64,000 nucleotides of DNA from an uncultured Aquimarina sp. (GTDB lineage: Bacteria; Bacteroidota; Bacteroidia; Flavobacteriales; Flavobacteriaceae): positions 496,001 to 560,000 of the forward strand of contig NZ_CANMED010000002.1 in the NCBI RefSeq assembly GCF_947496855.1, given 5' to 3'. This document shows, piece by piece, positions 35,432 through 45,604 of this stretch; position 1 is the first letter of the stretch, and each line of letters opens with the position of its first letter. The notes beneath the pieces were generated by a model. That model saw nothing but the letters and a program-made list of their open reading frames with translations, made no database searches and was not told the DNA's origin. Position numbers and translations under genes: made by a program.

Positions 35432-36675
35432 ATTTTATTAATTTTCTTTACTAAATATTTAAAGATCACATTAGTTGCTCCTGTATTGCTATTTATAAAA
35501 TGACCAGAAATCATACCCGTCTGTTGTCTGAATTTTTTATTTTCAATCAACTTGTTCAGAATATTAGAAAATTCAACTGCGTTAGATACCGAAAACAACC
35601 CTGCTAATTTCTGAAGTTGTTTCGCCTCTCCGAATTTTTCAAAATTCTTTCCAATAATAATTGGGATTCCGAAAGTTGCAGGTTCCAGAATATTATGTAA
35701 TCCAGATGTCCCCATCGCTCCACCTACATAGGCAATATCTCCGTAACTATATACACGAGATAAGTACCCAATTGTGTTCAGAATAAACACTTGATATTCA
35801 TTCATATTCTTTCCTTCTTTTTCAGAAAAAAGAACCGTTTTACCTATTAGCTTTTGTTTTAGTGTTTGCAAACCGTTATCTTTTATTTCGTGCGGCGCAA
35901 CAATAAAACACAAATCTTCCGAAGCTTGATTTACAAAATCTATAAACACTTCTTCATCTTCTGACCAAGAACTTCCTATCACTATACAAAGCCTGTCTCC
36001 AATAAACTCTGAAATAAAATCTACCTGATTATCCATTTCGATTTGGTGTGATACCCTATCAAAACGTGTATCACCACTAACAGTAACGTTATCAAATTCA
36101 ACTTCATTTAATAATAGTTGCGAAGCAGTATCCTGCACAAAAAAATGATCCACCGTTTTTAAAGCTGATCGCATAAAACCACCATACCATTTAAAAAATG
36201 CCTGATCTTTTCTAAATGTCGCAGAAATTATAATAATAGGAACATCGCTAGATTTTAACTTCTTCAAATAATTAGGCCAAAATTCATATTTTACAAAAAT
36301 CGCAAGTCGTGGATTTACCAATTTCAAAAATTTACTAACATTTGTTTTAGTATCTATTGGTAAGTAGACAATAACATCAGCAAGGGTGCTGTTTTTTTTT
36401 ACCTCGTACCCTGATGGGGAAAAAAAAGTAACTAATAAGATATGAGTAGGATACTTTTTTTTTACCTCTTCCATTACTGGAACTCCTTGCTCATATTCTC
36501 CTAGTGATGCACAATGAAACCAAATCACATGATCCTCTTTCTTTATATTCTTTGTTAATATCTCGAATACTGTTTTCCTTCCTTTTACAAACAATCTAAG
36601 TTTTGGACTTATGAATCCAATAACAGGAAGCAACGCATTAAATGCTGAGATTAGAATATTATAGAAAAAACTCAA
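35428..36675 (-). CDS. waaA: 3-deoxy-D-manno-octulosonic acid (Kdo) transferase
   Basis: This 415-residue glycosyltransferase has an N-terminal hydrophobic anchor, H-C-A-S-L-G-E-Y-E near residue 54 and V-G-G-A-M-G-T-S-G-L-H-N-I-L-E-P-A near 318, both diagnostic for WaaA/KdtA. It adds Kdo residues from CMP-Kdo to lipid A precursor at the inner face of the inner membrane. The 208 bp upstream region shows no clear promoter element. The transcript runs towards the DUF2461 gene. Confidence 0.95.
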   Translation of the reverse strand: MSFFYNILISAFNALLPVIGFISPKLRLFVKGRKTVFEILTKNIKKEDHVIWFHCASLGEYEQGVPVMEEVKKKYPTHILLVTFFSPSGYEVKKNSTLADVIVYLPIDTKTNVSKFLKLVNPRLAIFVKYEFWPNYLKKLKSSDVPIIIISATFRKDQAFFKWYGGFMRSALKTVDHFFVQDTASQLLLNEVEFDNVTVSGDTRFDRVSHQIEMDNQVDFISEFIGDRLCIVIGSSWSEDEEVFIDFVNQASEDLCFIVAPHEIKDNGLQTLKQKLIGKTVLFSEKEGKNMNEYQVFILNTIGYLSRVYSYGDIAYVGGAMGTSGLHNILEPATFGIPIIIGKNFEKFGEAKQLQKLAGLFSVSNAVEFSNILNKLIENKKFRQQTGMISGHFINSNTGATNVIFKYLVKKINKI

Positions 36676-36883
36676 TAGTTCTGATTTTATGTATCGCTAA
36701 AATACGGCTCTTTCTCTTAAAAAACCGTCAAACATTAGTTTCAAAAAATGAATTTATCAAATTCATAAAAAATCACTATAATTTACATTTTAATAAAAAT
36801 AAAGTTTAAATTTTACTTTTTTAACAAAATTAATTTAATAAAATTATTAAATTAACACTTAATATCACGCAAACTCAAATCTT

Positions 36884-38695
36884 ATGAAATTAAAATTTAC
36901 TTTGATTGCATTATTTTCCTGTGCAATATTATGCTCTCAAGATTTCTTAGAAGTACAACTTCCTAAACCCGACAAATTAAGTCCATTCTTTGTTGGACCA
37001 CTTCTTAAATCAACCATTCATTATGGTGTTACTCCTCCTAATTACAATGGGGAAGTGATTTTATTTAATCATGGATACATTGATTTGAATCAAACACAGT
37101 TTTTATTTAACAACAGTTTTTATCAGAAAACATATGACGAAGGATATCAGGCAGTTTTTGTTGCTACCACCAGAGGCGGTGGTATATGGGTTAATGGAGA
37201 ATTACTAGCAAAATCAATAGACATTATTACAGAAAAGTATAATGTAGCAGATGTATCCATTATAGCACATAGTAATGGAGGAAAAGCAGCTGAAGCCGCC
37301 ATGATCCAATACGGAAAAAAAGATAAAATACAACAAGTTTTTGCTTTGGGCACTCCTTATTGGGGCACTTATCTAGCAGATATCTCTCAAATGCCCTGGT
37401 TAAACTGGGCCTGGCGTTTAACTGGGTTAAACGAAGGCGCCAGAACCTCAACTACTTATTACTGTAGAGATGTAGTTCGCCCTTATCTGGACAAAAATTC
37501 TAATAATGAACCAGATAAGTTTGTAGTATTAGGAGCATCTGGATATTTTAACGGATCCAATTTACTTGCTAGAGCAGCTTTTACAACTACCGGTGGAATC
37601 CTGTTACCTGTTCAGGGAGCTAATGACGGTGTAGCGTCATACAGAAGTACGCTTAGACCTGGTGCAGAATATGTGTTCAGAAAAAATGATTATCGTGCAT
37701 TTTTTGATCATATCGATGTAAGTTTGGGACAGTTTAGCTGGTCCTATATAAAATCATATCTACAAAACCGTTCTCAGAAAAGCAATCACACTCTTGAAAC
37801 TGAAACTCCAGCTAACTTTATCGCAGAAAGCAACTACTATATCATATATTCAGAAAATGAGTATGATCGTATGGTATTGGACAAAAATTCTACATTTGCA
37901 GTTGCAGAAATTCTTCATGAAAATCCAACAGCAGAATTTCTGGGTTTTGATCAAGATCAAAAACAAATAAACACACTAAAAAGACAGAATGAGCAGGATT
38001 ACAAAACCATGATCCCGTTTTCCAAAAATAATATTCAACTAAAAAGTGATTCTCGTTTTGCAGCTTTTATCAAACAAAATAATGGAATTACTATGTCTTT
38101 AGAACATCTGATAAGAAATAGTTATCCTACCCTAAAAGTTGATGTTTTTTCAAATAAAAAAAATGAAGAATTACTTGTAAACACCAAAATACGTGGTATT
38201 ATCATCAAAACTTCTAAAATCGATGGAACTCCATTAAAAAATGATCCAGAAGTAATCTCTTTTGATAAAAAGAATGGTAGTTTCTATTTTGATACGAAAA
38301 ATTTAGATGCTGGTGTTTATAGCCTATTTCTAAACTCAGAAAGTAAAGGTAATTTTAAAAGGAGTATTATTTCTGGTTTTGTAGTTGGAGATATTAATAA
38401 GGCTTTGGATACTGATGAAGAAGTAGCTGATATTTTTAACAAAAAGGAAAAATCAATGACTATCACCCCTAATTCGGTCGGAAACTATGCCCTATTATCA
38501 ATTAAGGGATCTAATATATCTGACGAACTATCTATAAATATTTACGACATTACAGGTAAAAAGATTACAGATTTTGTTATTCCTGTAAACCAAAATTCGC
38601 AATATAACATTTCGGAAAAATTACAATCATTATCAGGTGGTATATATCTTTTACAAGTCAATAATAATAAGACTATAAAATTCGTAAAAGAATAA
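36884..38695 (+). CDS. Secreted alpha/beta hydrolase (lipase/esterase-like) with T9SS type A domain
   Basis: This 603-residue exported protein has a signal peptide ending I-L-C-S. The catalytic domain (about residues 20-300) has the nucleophile elbow A-H-S-N-G-G with Ser130 and an oxyanion region near N-H-G-Y. The C-terminal about 80 residues form a T9SS type A sorting domain (Y-D-I-T-G-K-K, then S-G-G-I-Y-L-L-Q-V). The fold is that of lipases or esterases; substrate is unknown. It should be exported through the T9SS. Confidence 0.85.
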   Translation: MKLKFTLIALFSCAILCSQDFLEVQLPKPDKLSPFFVGPLLKSTIHYGVTPPNYNGEVILFNHGYIDLNQTQFLFNNSFYQKTYDEGYQAVFVATTRGGGIWVNGELLAKSIDIITEKYNVADVSIIAHSNGGKAAEAAMIQYGKKDKIQQVFALGTPYWGTYLADISQMPWLNWAWRLTGLNEGARTSTTYYCRDVVRPYLDKNSNNEPDKFVVLGASGYFNGSNLLARAAFTTTGGILLPVQGANDGVASYRSTLRPGAEYVFRKNDYRAFFDHIDVSLGQFSWSYIKSYLQNRSQKSNHTLETETPANFIAESNYYIIYSENEYDRMVLDKNSTFAVAEILHENPTAEFLGFDQDQKQINTLKRQNEQDYKTMIPFSKNNIQLKSDSRFAAFIKQNNGITMSLEHLIRNSYPTLKVDVFSNKKNEELLVNTKIRGIIIKTSKIDGTPLKNDPEVISFDKKNGSFYFDTKNLDAGVYSLFLNSESKGNFKRSIISGFVVGDINKALDTDEEVADIFNKKEKSMTITPNSVGNYALLSIKGSNISDELSINIYDITGKKITDFVIPVNQNSQYNISEKLQSLSGGIYLLQVNNNKTIKFVKE

Positions 38696-38788
38696 GATTA
38701 TAAACATCTGAAAGAAAAGCATTTGCTAATCTTATACTATTTTGATCCTATTCGTTAATAAAAAACATATCAAAACTTAATTATCACA

Positions 38789-38819
38789 TTGGCAATCGTG
38801 TCATTATTTCGTACTTTCG
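38789..38819 (+). promoter_or_regulatory. Promoter of the sugar aminotransferase gene
   Basis: TTG (38789-38791), a 20 bp spacer and TACTTTCG (38812-38819) match the Bacteroidota -33/-7 arrangement, with one mismatch in the -7 box. The gene starts 22 bp further on, so the leader is very short. Confidence 0.6.
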
Positions 38820-38840
38820 TCGGGTTACAAAATTCATCCT

Positions 38841-40010
38841 ATGAAGAAGATTCAAATGGTTGACTTAAAGGGTCAATATGAACAAATAAAGGAACGTGTG
38901 GATGCATCTGTTCTCGATGTTATCTCCACTGCTGCATTTATAAATGGACCAGAAGTACATAGTTTCCAAAAAGAATTAGAAGAATATCTGGATGTAAAAC
39001 ATGTAATTCCTTGTGCAAATGGCACAGATGCTCTGCAAATAGCGATGATGGGATTAGGTCTAAAACCGGGGGATGAAGTCATCACTGCAGATTTTACTTT
39101 TGCTGCTACCGTAGAAGTAATTGCATTGTTGCAGCTAACTCCTGTTTTAGTAGACGTAGATCCGGATTCATTTAATATTGATCCAATTGCTATCCGTAAA
39201 GCTATCACGCCAAATACAAAAGCAATTGTTCCTGTTCATTTATTTGGTCAAACCGCCAATATGGATGAAATTATGAAAATTGCTGAGGAACATAAATTAT
39301 ATGTAATAGAAGATAATGCACAAGGCATTGGTTCTAGTTACAAATTTGCAGATGGAAAAGTTTCTAAAACAGGAACTATTGGCCATATATCTTCTACCTC
39401 TTTTTTCCCATCTAAAAATTTAGGATGCTACGGTGATGGTGGAGCTATTTTTACTAACGATGATGATTTAGCACATACTATCCGTGGAGTTGTAAATCAC
39501 GGAATGTATAAAAGATATCATCACGATGTAGTTGGCGTAAATTCTAGATTGGATTCTATACAAGCTACAGTACTTAGAGCCAAATTGCCTAATCTTGATT
39601 CTTATAATAATGCCAGAAGAATGGCAGCAAGAAAATATAATAAAGCTTTTGAAAGCGTAGAGAACATAATTACACCAAAAGTAAAAGGAAATAGTTGTGG
39701 AACCAGTGAGGATGTAATTTGTGATTCGTGTAACTGTCATGTATTTCACCAGTATACACTTCGAATCATCAATGTGGATCGTGATGCATTAGCAAAACAT
39801 CTTAATGATACTGGAATCCCTTGTGGTGTATACTATCCTATACCTTTGCATAATCAAAAAGCATATAGAGATGAGCGTTATAACGAATCCGATTTCCCTG
39901 TTACTAATCAACTAGTGAAAGAAGTGATTTCGTTACCAATGCATACAGAATTAGATGATGAACAAATCGATTTTATCACAAAAACTATCATCGATTTTAT
40001 TACTAAATAA
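38841..40010 (+). CDS. DegT/DnrJ/EryC1/StrS family sugar aminotransferase
   Basis: This 389-residue PLP enzyme has its lysine at residue 192 in F-P-S-K-N-L-G. It transaminates a nucleotide-linked keto-sugar, probably in cell-surface polysaccharide or O-antigen synthesis. An unusual cysteine-rich stretch lies at C286-x7-C294-x2-C297-x-C299 next to a histidine, and might bind a metal. No other sugar-nucleotide gene is adjacent, so the substrate is unknown. Confidence 0.9.
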   Translation: MKKIQMVDLKGQYEQIKERVDASVLDVISTAAFINGPEVHSFQKELEEYLDVKHVIPCANGTDALQIAMMGLGLKPGDEVITADFTFAATVEVIALLQLTPVLVDVDPDSFNIDPIAIRKAITPNTKAIVPVHLFGQTANMDEIMKIAEEHKLYVIEDNAQGIGSSYKFADGKVSKTGTIGHISSTSFFPSKNLGCYGDGGAIFTNDDDLAHTIRGVVNHGMYKRYHHDVVGVNSRLDSIQATVLRAKLPNLDSYNNARRMAARKYNKAFESVENIITPKVKGNSCGTSEDVICDSCNCHVFHQYTLRIINVDRDALAKHLNDTGIPCGVYYPIPLHNQKAYRDERYNESDFPVTNQLVKEVISLPMHTELDDEQIDFITKTIIDFITK

Positions 40011-40073
40011 ACTAAAAAAGTTAATTACTCATATTTGTTTAATTAATTATTACAAAACTCATAAACGCCTATA

Positions 40074-41258
40074 ATGGATTCATTTTGTATTTGTTATAAT
40101 CTTGTAGATCATAATAATTTCCCAGGTATTCCCCCGTTACCAGAAGTCTATATTGTACCTGTAAATAATAATCGTCTTGGCTATGTAGAAAAACAAGCTA
40201 CTCCCCAGACATTAGCTAGTTTCGAAATACCATACGCAGAGACACCTCACGAGCAATTATTAGAAATATGCTCTAGTCTAAAAATTCCTGTGTTAGAACA
40301 ACAGTTCAGACCAGCTAAAAAAAGAAAAACATTTGGTTTCGCAGATATCCTAAAAGATCCTAAAATCAAAAATGTAGTGATCAGTCATATTAATAATAAA
40401 CTTTCTGTTTTTTATTCCCTTTTAATTAAGAACCAATATGCTGTTGTACATAATGCCCAAAGAAAAGATCCTTTTGAAGTACATAGATTATCAATTGGTG
40501 ATAGCATTCTCAATCCAATTTTAGAATTCACAAAAACGGATGAAGGCATAGATTATTCTTTTTCTTTAAAAGATGATGAGAAAGCCATAATTCCTCAAAA
40601 TCATAGTATTCAGATATTATTAAATGAACCTTCTTGGATTGTATTAGACAAATCTATTCACCACATTGATAATCTAAATGCAAATAAATTAAAACCATTC
40701 TTTAATAAAGAAAAGATTACAATTGCTAAGAAACATATCAAAACCTACCTCAATAAGGTAATTGTTCCTGTTATAAAAAATGTAGATGTGATAGCTAATG
40801 GTTTTGAAATATTAATTGACAAAAATATAGCATCCTATGGAATAGAAATTATTCAGGATTTTATAAAAGAAAACTATGTTGCTAAAGTAGTCTTTAACTA
40901 TGACAAAGCTACTTTTGATTATAATAGTCCCAAAAAAACTTCATCCGATGTGTATTTTGAGGAAAATGAAGATATCCAGATCACACAAACCCAAAGAGAC
41001 CCTAATGCTGAAAAAGAAATCATAACATCATTGAAATCTAAAGGATTAACGATCAATGCTAATCTTTTTTTAGCGCCCGAAACTTCTGATGATCCATTAG
41101 CAATTTTTAATTGGGTTCAAACATATCATAAAGAACTAGAAAAAGAAGGGTTTAAAATAACACTTCCCGATCTTGAGAACAAATCAGTAAATCTTGATCC
41201 GCATAAGATTGAAATTCAAAACAAAAAAAAAATGACTGGTTCGATGTCAAAGGAATAG
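40074..41258 (+). pseudogene. SNF2 family helicase, N-terminal part (frame broken at A run)
   Basis: This 394-residue frame encodes the N-terminal half of a bacterial SNF2-type helicase and ends in an unrelated tail after N-K-K-K. A run of ten A (41223-41232) lies at the break. Reading one base back, -1, gives N-D-W-F-D-V-K-G-I-V-L-I-G, which continues into the frame of the second half. The region 40074-42976 would encode one protein of about 967 residues, the usual size. I treat it as one gene interrupted by a homopolymer length change, sequencing error, or programmed slippage. Confidence 0.85.
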
Positions 41259-42976
41259 TTCTTATTGGTGCACTAGAAATTCCGTTTTCCAAATTTATTA
41301 AATACATAAAGGAGAATAATCGCTTTTTTCCAATGAACGATGAATCTGTTTTCATTATTCCATTGGAATGGATGACACGTTACAAAAAATTAGCAAATTT
41401 TGGTAACGTAAAAGAAGATAGTATTCTAGTAAATAAAGGAAACTATACGCTCTTAAAAGATATTGTTCCTCCAGAAGAACTAGATCTTTCAGAAAATATT
41501 GATTTAGACTACCAGCTATCATCTAAATTAAAAGCCACCTTGAGACCCTATCAGGAAGAAGGTGTTAAATGGTTAGTGAAACATTATCAAAATCAGCTAG
41601 GTGCTTGTCTTGCTGATGATATGGGACTTGGGAAAACATTACAAACCATCGCAACATTAGTATTTATAAAGGAGCAGCTGACACCAGCTCCAGAAGACAC
41701 AAAAACTATTCGACTGGATCTGTTTAGTGACCCTTTAGAGGTCAAAACCTATCTCAAAACTTTAATCGTACTACCGTCTTCCTTAGTATTTAACTGGGCT
41801 CAGGAAATATTGAAATTTGCACCACACCTAACTATTACAAAGTATATAGGAAGTGATCGTAAAAAAATAACCCCTTATTTAGAAACATACGACATCATTC
41901 TAACCACCTACACTACATTATCGAAGGATATTGATACACTACAAAAAATAGAATTCACATATTTAATCACTGATGAGAGCCAGCAAATAAAGAATAAAGA
42001 ATCTAAAATATTCAAAGCGATTAATAATATCAATGCAAAACATAAAATTTCTTTGAGCGGTACACCTATCGAAAATTCATTATCAGATCTCTGGTCTCAG
42101 ATGGAATTTATCAATACCGGAATGCTAGGAAGTTATCCTTTTTTTAAAGATCATTTTAAAACTCCGATAGAAAAACATCAAAACGAAGAACGCATCAAGG
42201 AGCTAAAAGGACTAGTAGATCCTTTTATTCTAAGAAGGACAAAAGAACAAGTAGCTAAGGATTTACCTGAATTATCAGAACAGACTATCTACACTGAGAT
42301 GCTTACAGAGCAAGAAAAAGAATATGAATCTCAAAAATCAGCCGCTAGAAATTTATTATTAGGTATTGATACTGTTTCTACTAACAAAATTCATATTATA
42401 AATACCTTAACTAAACTTAGGCAATTAGCAAATCACCCTAAATTACTAAAAAATAACACAGAAGGCACTTCTGGGAAATTTAAAGACGTTACCTCCTATT
42501 TAGAAACCTTAATGAAATCCAACAAAAAAGTGTTGATATTTAGTTCCTTTGTTTCTCACTTAAATTTATACCAGGAATGGTCTACTACTCAAAGTATTTC
42601 TTTTGTAAGTCTTACAGGACAAACTAAAAGTTCAGACAGAGAAAAGATTGTTAATGAATTTCAGGAAAACGATGCAATCTCTTTATTCTTTATTTCATTA
42701 AAAGCAGGGGGAGTTGGTCTTAATCTCACCAAGGCATCCTATGTTATTTTGTTAGACCCTTGGTGGAATCCTTTTATTGAGAAACAAGCTATCGCCCGTG
42801 CGCATCGTATTGGTCAAAAAAACAATGTTATGGTTACTCGTTTTATAACTAAAAATACAATAGAAGAAAAAATTATTCGATTACAAGAACAAAAGAAAAA
42901 CCTTTCTGACGAGATTATTCCTATTGATGCGATTCCTGATTATATTGAAAGTGATTTAGAAGAGCTTTTAAAATAG
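41231..42976 (+). pseudogene. SNF2 family helicase, C-terminal part (same gene)
   Basis: This frame continues the gene broken at 41223-41232. It holds the helicase motifs: D-D-M-G-L-G-K-T (Walker A), D-E-S-Q (motif II, where most relatives have D-E-A-Q), S-G-T-P-I-E-N-S and the second helicase half with G-G-V-G-L-N-L-T and A-R-A-H-R-I-G-Q. The first ATG in this frame at 41333 would give 547 residues with the whole ATPase domain, so a partial product might be made. Function in the family is DNA or nucleoprotein remodelling. Confidence 0.88.
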
Positions 42977-43123
42977 AAATTCAGGTGTTCGAGCGAGCTA
43001 TTAACTATATCTTTTTTTACTTTTTTTAGAAAAAACAAAAAAGAGTGCCACTACTACCTCTAAAGCAAAACACGTGTTTAAAACTATCAAGTTTTCATAA
43101 CACATCAATTTATTAAAGAAAGA

Positions 43124-43665
43124 ATGAAACATATTTTAGTACTAACTCTTATCGCTATAAACCTATTTTTCTTGCACCTCTCAAGAATCCGTCATTTTTA
43201 AAAAAAAGAAATTAACTGGCAAGATTATCCTGAATTATTTTCAGACAAAACAAAATCCACTTTTATTGATAGATTTAATTTTCCAGAAAATATTGATATG
43301 TACGAAATAACATATCTAAGTGATGGATTAAAAATCCAATCATTTGCTATAATTCAAAAAAAAAGGTAAACACACAGTTATCATATGCAATCGAGGTAGA
43401 AATCGAGATTTGGTTCCCTTCAATTACTTAGAGGCAATATAAAACTTCCTGCACGTATATATTTTCCAAATTAGCTGCTCAAGGTTACATCGTTATCGGT
43501 TGCAACTATCGAGGTTCAGTTAACAGTAAGGGATGGAAGAATTTGGAAGAAAAGATGTGAATGATGTTTTTAAATCTAAACAAAGTCTTAGATAAATTAC
43601 CAAACATGAGATTTCACGGAAGATAAAATAATGCTTTCAGCTCGTATTTGTAAAAGAAATCATAA
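43124..43665 (+). pseudogene. S9-type peptidase/hydrolase, pseudogene
   Basis: Frame by frame the plus strand reads M-K-H-I-L-V-L-T-L, then K-E-I-N-W-Q-D-Y-P-E-L-F, T-Y-L-S-D-G-L-K-I-Q, T-V-I-I-C-N-R-G, Y-I-V-I-G-C-N-Y-R-G, E-E-F-G-R-K-D-V-N-D-V and E-D-K-I-M-L-S-A-R, the order seen in flavobacterial prolyl-oligopeptidase-like proteins. The pieces are in several frames with a stop after the signal-like start, and the sequence ends near the point where the nucleophile motif would come. The gene is dead and truncated; 42977-43123 holds nothing recognised. Confidence 0.8.
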
Positions 43666-43759
43666 TCTGTTCATCAATTACAGTATTTTATTTTAAATTG
43701 ATAATCTTATAATTTAGCACAAATTCATTCATATACAACTTCACATAATCTATTAGCTT

Positions 43760-45034
43760 ATGAAATTCCTTTACATCTTACTTTTTGCTGTAACAAGCAC
43801 CACGCTTGTTGCTCAAGACACATATCTTCATTGCGGAAAATTAATTGATACCAAAACAGGAAAAATTTTAACCGAAAGAACCATTGTCGTTTCTGGAAAC
43901 AAAATAAGCGAGGTAGAAATCGGTTATATCGAAGGACAGAACAATGATGTTATTATTGATCTTAAAGATAAGACCGTTATGCCAGGGCTTATCGATATGC
44001 ATGTACATATGGAAAGTGAATCCAATCCAAAAGCATATTTAGAGCGTTACACCCATAATGATGCAGATGTAGCCTACAACTCTGTAGGATTTGCCGAAGC
44101 TACTTTGTTGGCGGGGTTTACTACAGTAAGAGATCTTGGAGGAAGCGGTGTAAACATTTCTTTAAAAAAAGCAATTGCTCAAGAAAAAATAATAGGCCCA
44201 CGAATTTTTACGGCTGGAAAAATCATTTCTAGTACTGGAGGGCATGGAGATCCCACTAATGGAAGTAAAAAATCTATTATAGGAGATCCAGGACCTAAAG
44301 ATGGTGTTGTAAACGGCATAGAAGATGCTAAAAAAGCCGTTAGACAACGTTATAAAAACGGAGCTGATCTAATCAAAATTACAGCAACCGGAGGCGTATT
44401 AAGTGTAGCTAAAAGTAGTTCTAATCCACAATTTACTGTAGAAGAAATAAAAGCTATCTGTAAAACTGCTAAGGATTATGGGTTTCATGTAGCTGCTCAT
44501 GCACATGGAGATAAAGGAATGCAACGTGCCATAATTGGAGGTGTAAAAACAATCGAGCATGGAACTTTAATGAGTACCAAAACTATGGACTTAATGAAAA
44601 AGAACAAAGCTTATTTGGTGCCTACCATTACGGCTGGAAAAGAAGTTACAGAAAAAGCCGAAATAGAAGGATATTATCCAGATGTTATAGTTCCAAAAGC
44701 ATTAGAAATAGGACCACAGATACAAGATACATTTAGAAAAGCACATAAACGTGGTGTTCGTATTGCTTTTGGCACAGATGCAGGAGTTTTTAAACACGGA
44801 CAGAACGCTAAAGAATTTGGATATATGGTAGAAGCTGGTATGCGACCAATAACAGCTATACAATGTGCTACTATTGTAAATGCAAAAGTGTTGAACATGA
44901 AAAATGAACTTGGGCAAATTGCACCTGGTTTTTTAGCAGATATTGTAGCAGTTAATGATGATCCAACAGAAGAAATAAAGACAATGGAAAATGTAGTGTT
45001 CGTTATGAAAGAAGGTAAAATCTATAAACAATAG
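43760..45034 (+). CDS. Exported metal-dependent amidohydrolase
   Basis: This 424-residue protein has a signal peptide (about residues 1-19). The amidohydrolase metal ligands are visible: H81-x-H83, the carbamylated-Lys candidate in D-L-I-K-I-T-A-T-G-G, H-A-H-G, E-H-G-T and G-T-D-A-G. The set of motifs resembles the imidazolonepropionase-like or prolidase-type (Sgx family) exported dipeptidases. It probably cleaves small peptides or amides in the periplasm. It lies 44 bp upstream of the TlpA gene and may be co-transcribed. Confidence 0.88.
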   Translation: MKFLYILLFAVTSTTLVAQDTYLHCGKLIDTKTGKILTERTIVVSGNKISEVEIGYIEGQNNDVIIDLKDKTVMPGLIDMHVHMESESNPKAYLERYTHNDADVAYNSVGFAEATLLAGFTTVRDLGGSGVNISLKKAIAQEKIIGPRIFTAGKIISSTGGHGDPTNGSKKSIIGDPGPKDGVVNGIEDAKKAVRQRYKNGADLIKITATGGVLSVAKSSSNPQFTVEEIKAICKTAKDYGFHVAAHAHGDKGMQRAIIGGVKTIEHGTLMSTKTMDLMKKNKAYLVPTITAGKEVTEKAEIEGYYPDVIVPKALEIGPQIQDTFRKAHKRGVRIAFGTDAGVFKHGQNAKEFGYMVEAGMRPITAIQCATIVNAKVLNMKNELGQIAPGFLADIVAVNDDPTEEIKTMENVVFVMKEGKIYKQ

Positions 45035-45078
45035 TATTTTAAACAGGTGCCAGATTAGCTTCAAAAAGATTCGTAATT

Positions 45079-45588
45079 GTGAAAAAAATATTGAATTATA
45101 GTATTCTCGGAGTAATCATATTATTTGGAGTATTTTATGGCTACACAAAATTGTCAGCTGCAGGTGAAGGAGACGTTGCACCTGATCTTGAAGCTACTCT
45201 CGTAGATGGGACATCTTTTAAATTATCTAAGCTGAAGGGCAAGTATGTATTACTTGATTTTTGGGGTTCCTGGTGTGCACCTTGCCTGAAAGAAAGTCCT
45301 GAATTAGTAGCTCTTTATAAAAAACATTCTGGTAATTTAACTGTGGTTAGCATCGCGCTTGAGAAAGATTCAAAATCTTGGAAAAAAGTAGTTTCTAAAT
45401 ATGGATATACCTGGAAAAATCAAATAGTAGATCAAAATCGATTTGTTATGCTATCTGAGATCGCGAGAAAATATGGTGTTTCAGAAATTCCAGCTAAATT
45501 TCTAATTTCACCTGATGGGAAATTGATGGGAAATTATTCTTTCGAAGAGATTGACAACCTGCTATCGAACACTGTTTCCAATAGATAA
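45079..45588 (+). CDS. TlpA-like thioredoxin-fold protein
   Basis: This 169-residue protein starts with GTG at 45079. A hydrophobic segment (about residues 8-25) exports or anchors it. The active site is W-C-A-P-C with Cys66 and Cys69, followed by a peroxiredoxin/TlpA-like domain with a cis-proline segment (S-E-I-P-A-K-F). It probably reduces disulfides in the periplasm. The gene is immediately downstream of the amidohydrolase gene. Confidence 0.9.
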   Translation: MKKILNYSILGVIILFGVFYGYTKLSAAGEGDVAPDLEATLVDGTSFKLSKLKGKYVLLDFWGSWCAPCLKESPELVALYKKHSGNLTVVSIALEKDSKSWKKVVSKYGYTWKNQIVDQNRFVMLSEIARKYGVSEIPAKFLISPDGKLMGNYSFEEIDNLLSNTVSNR

Positions 45589-45604
45589 ATCATTAACATC
45601 AAAC

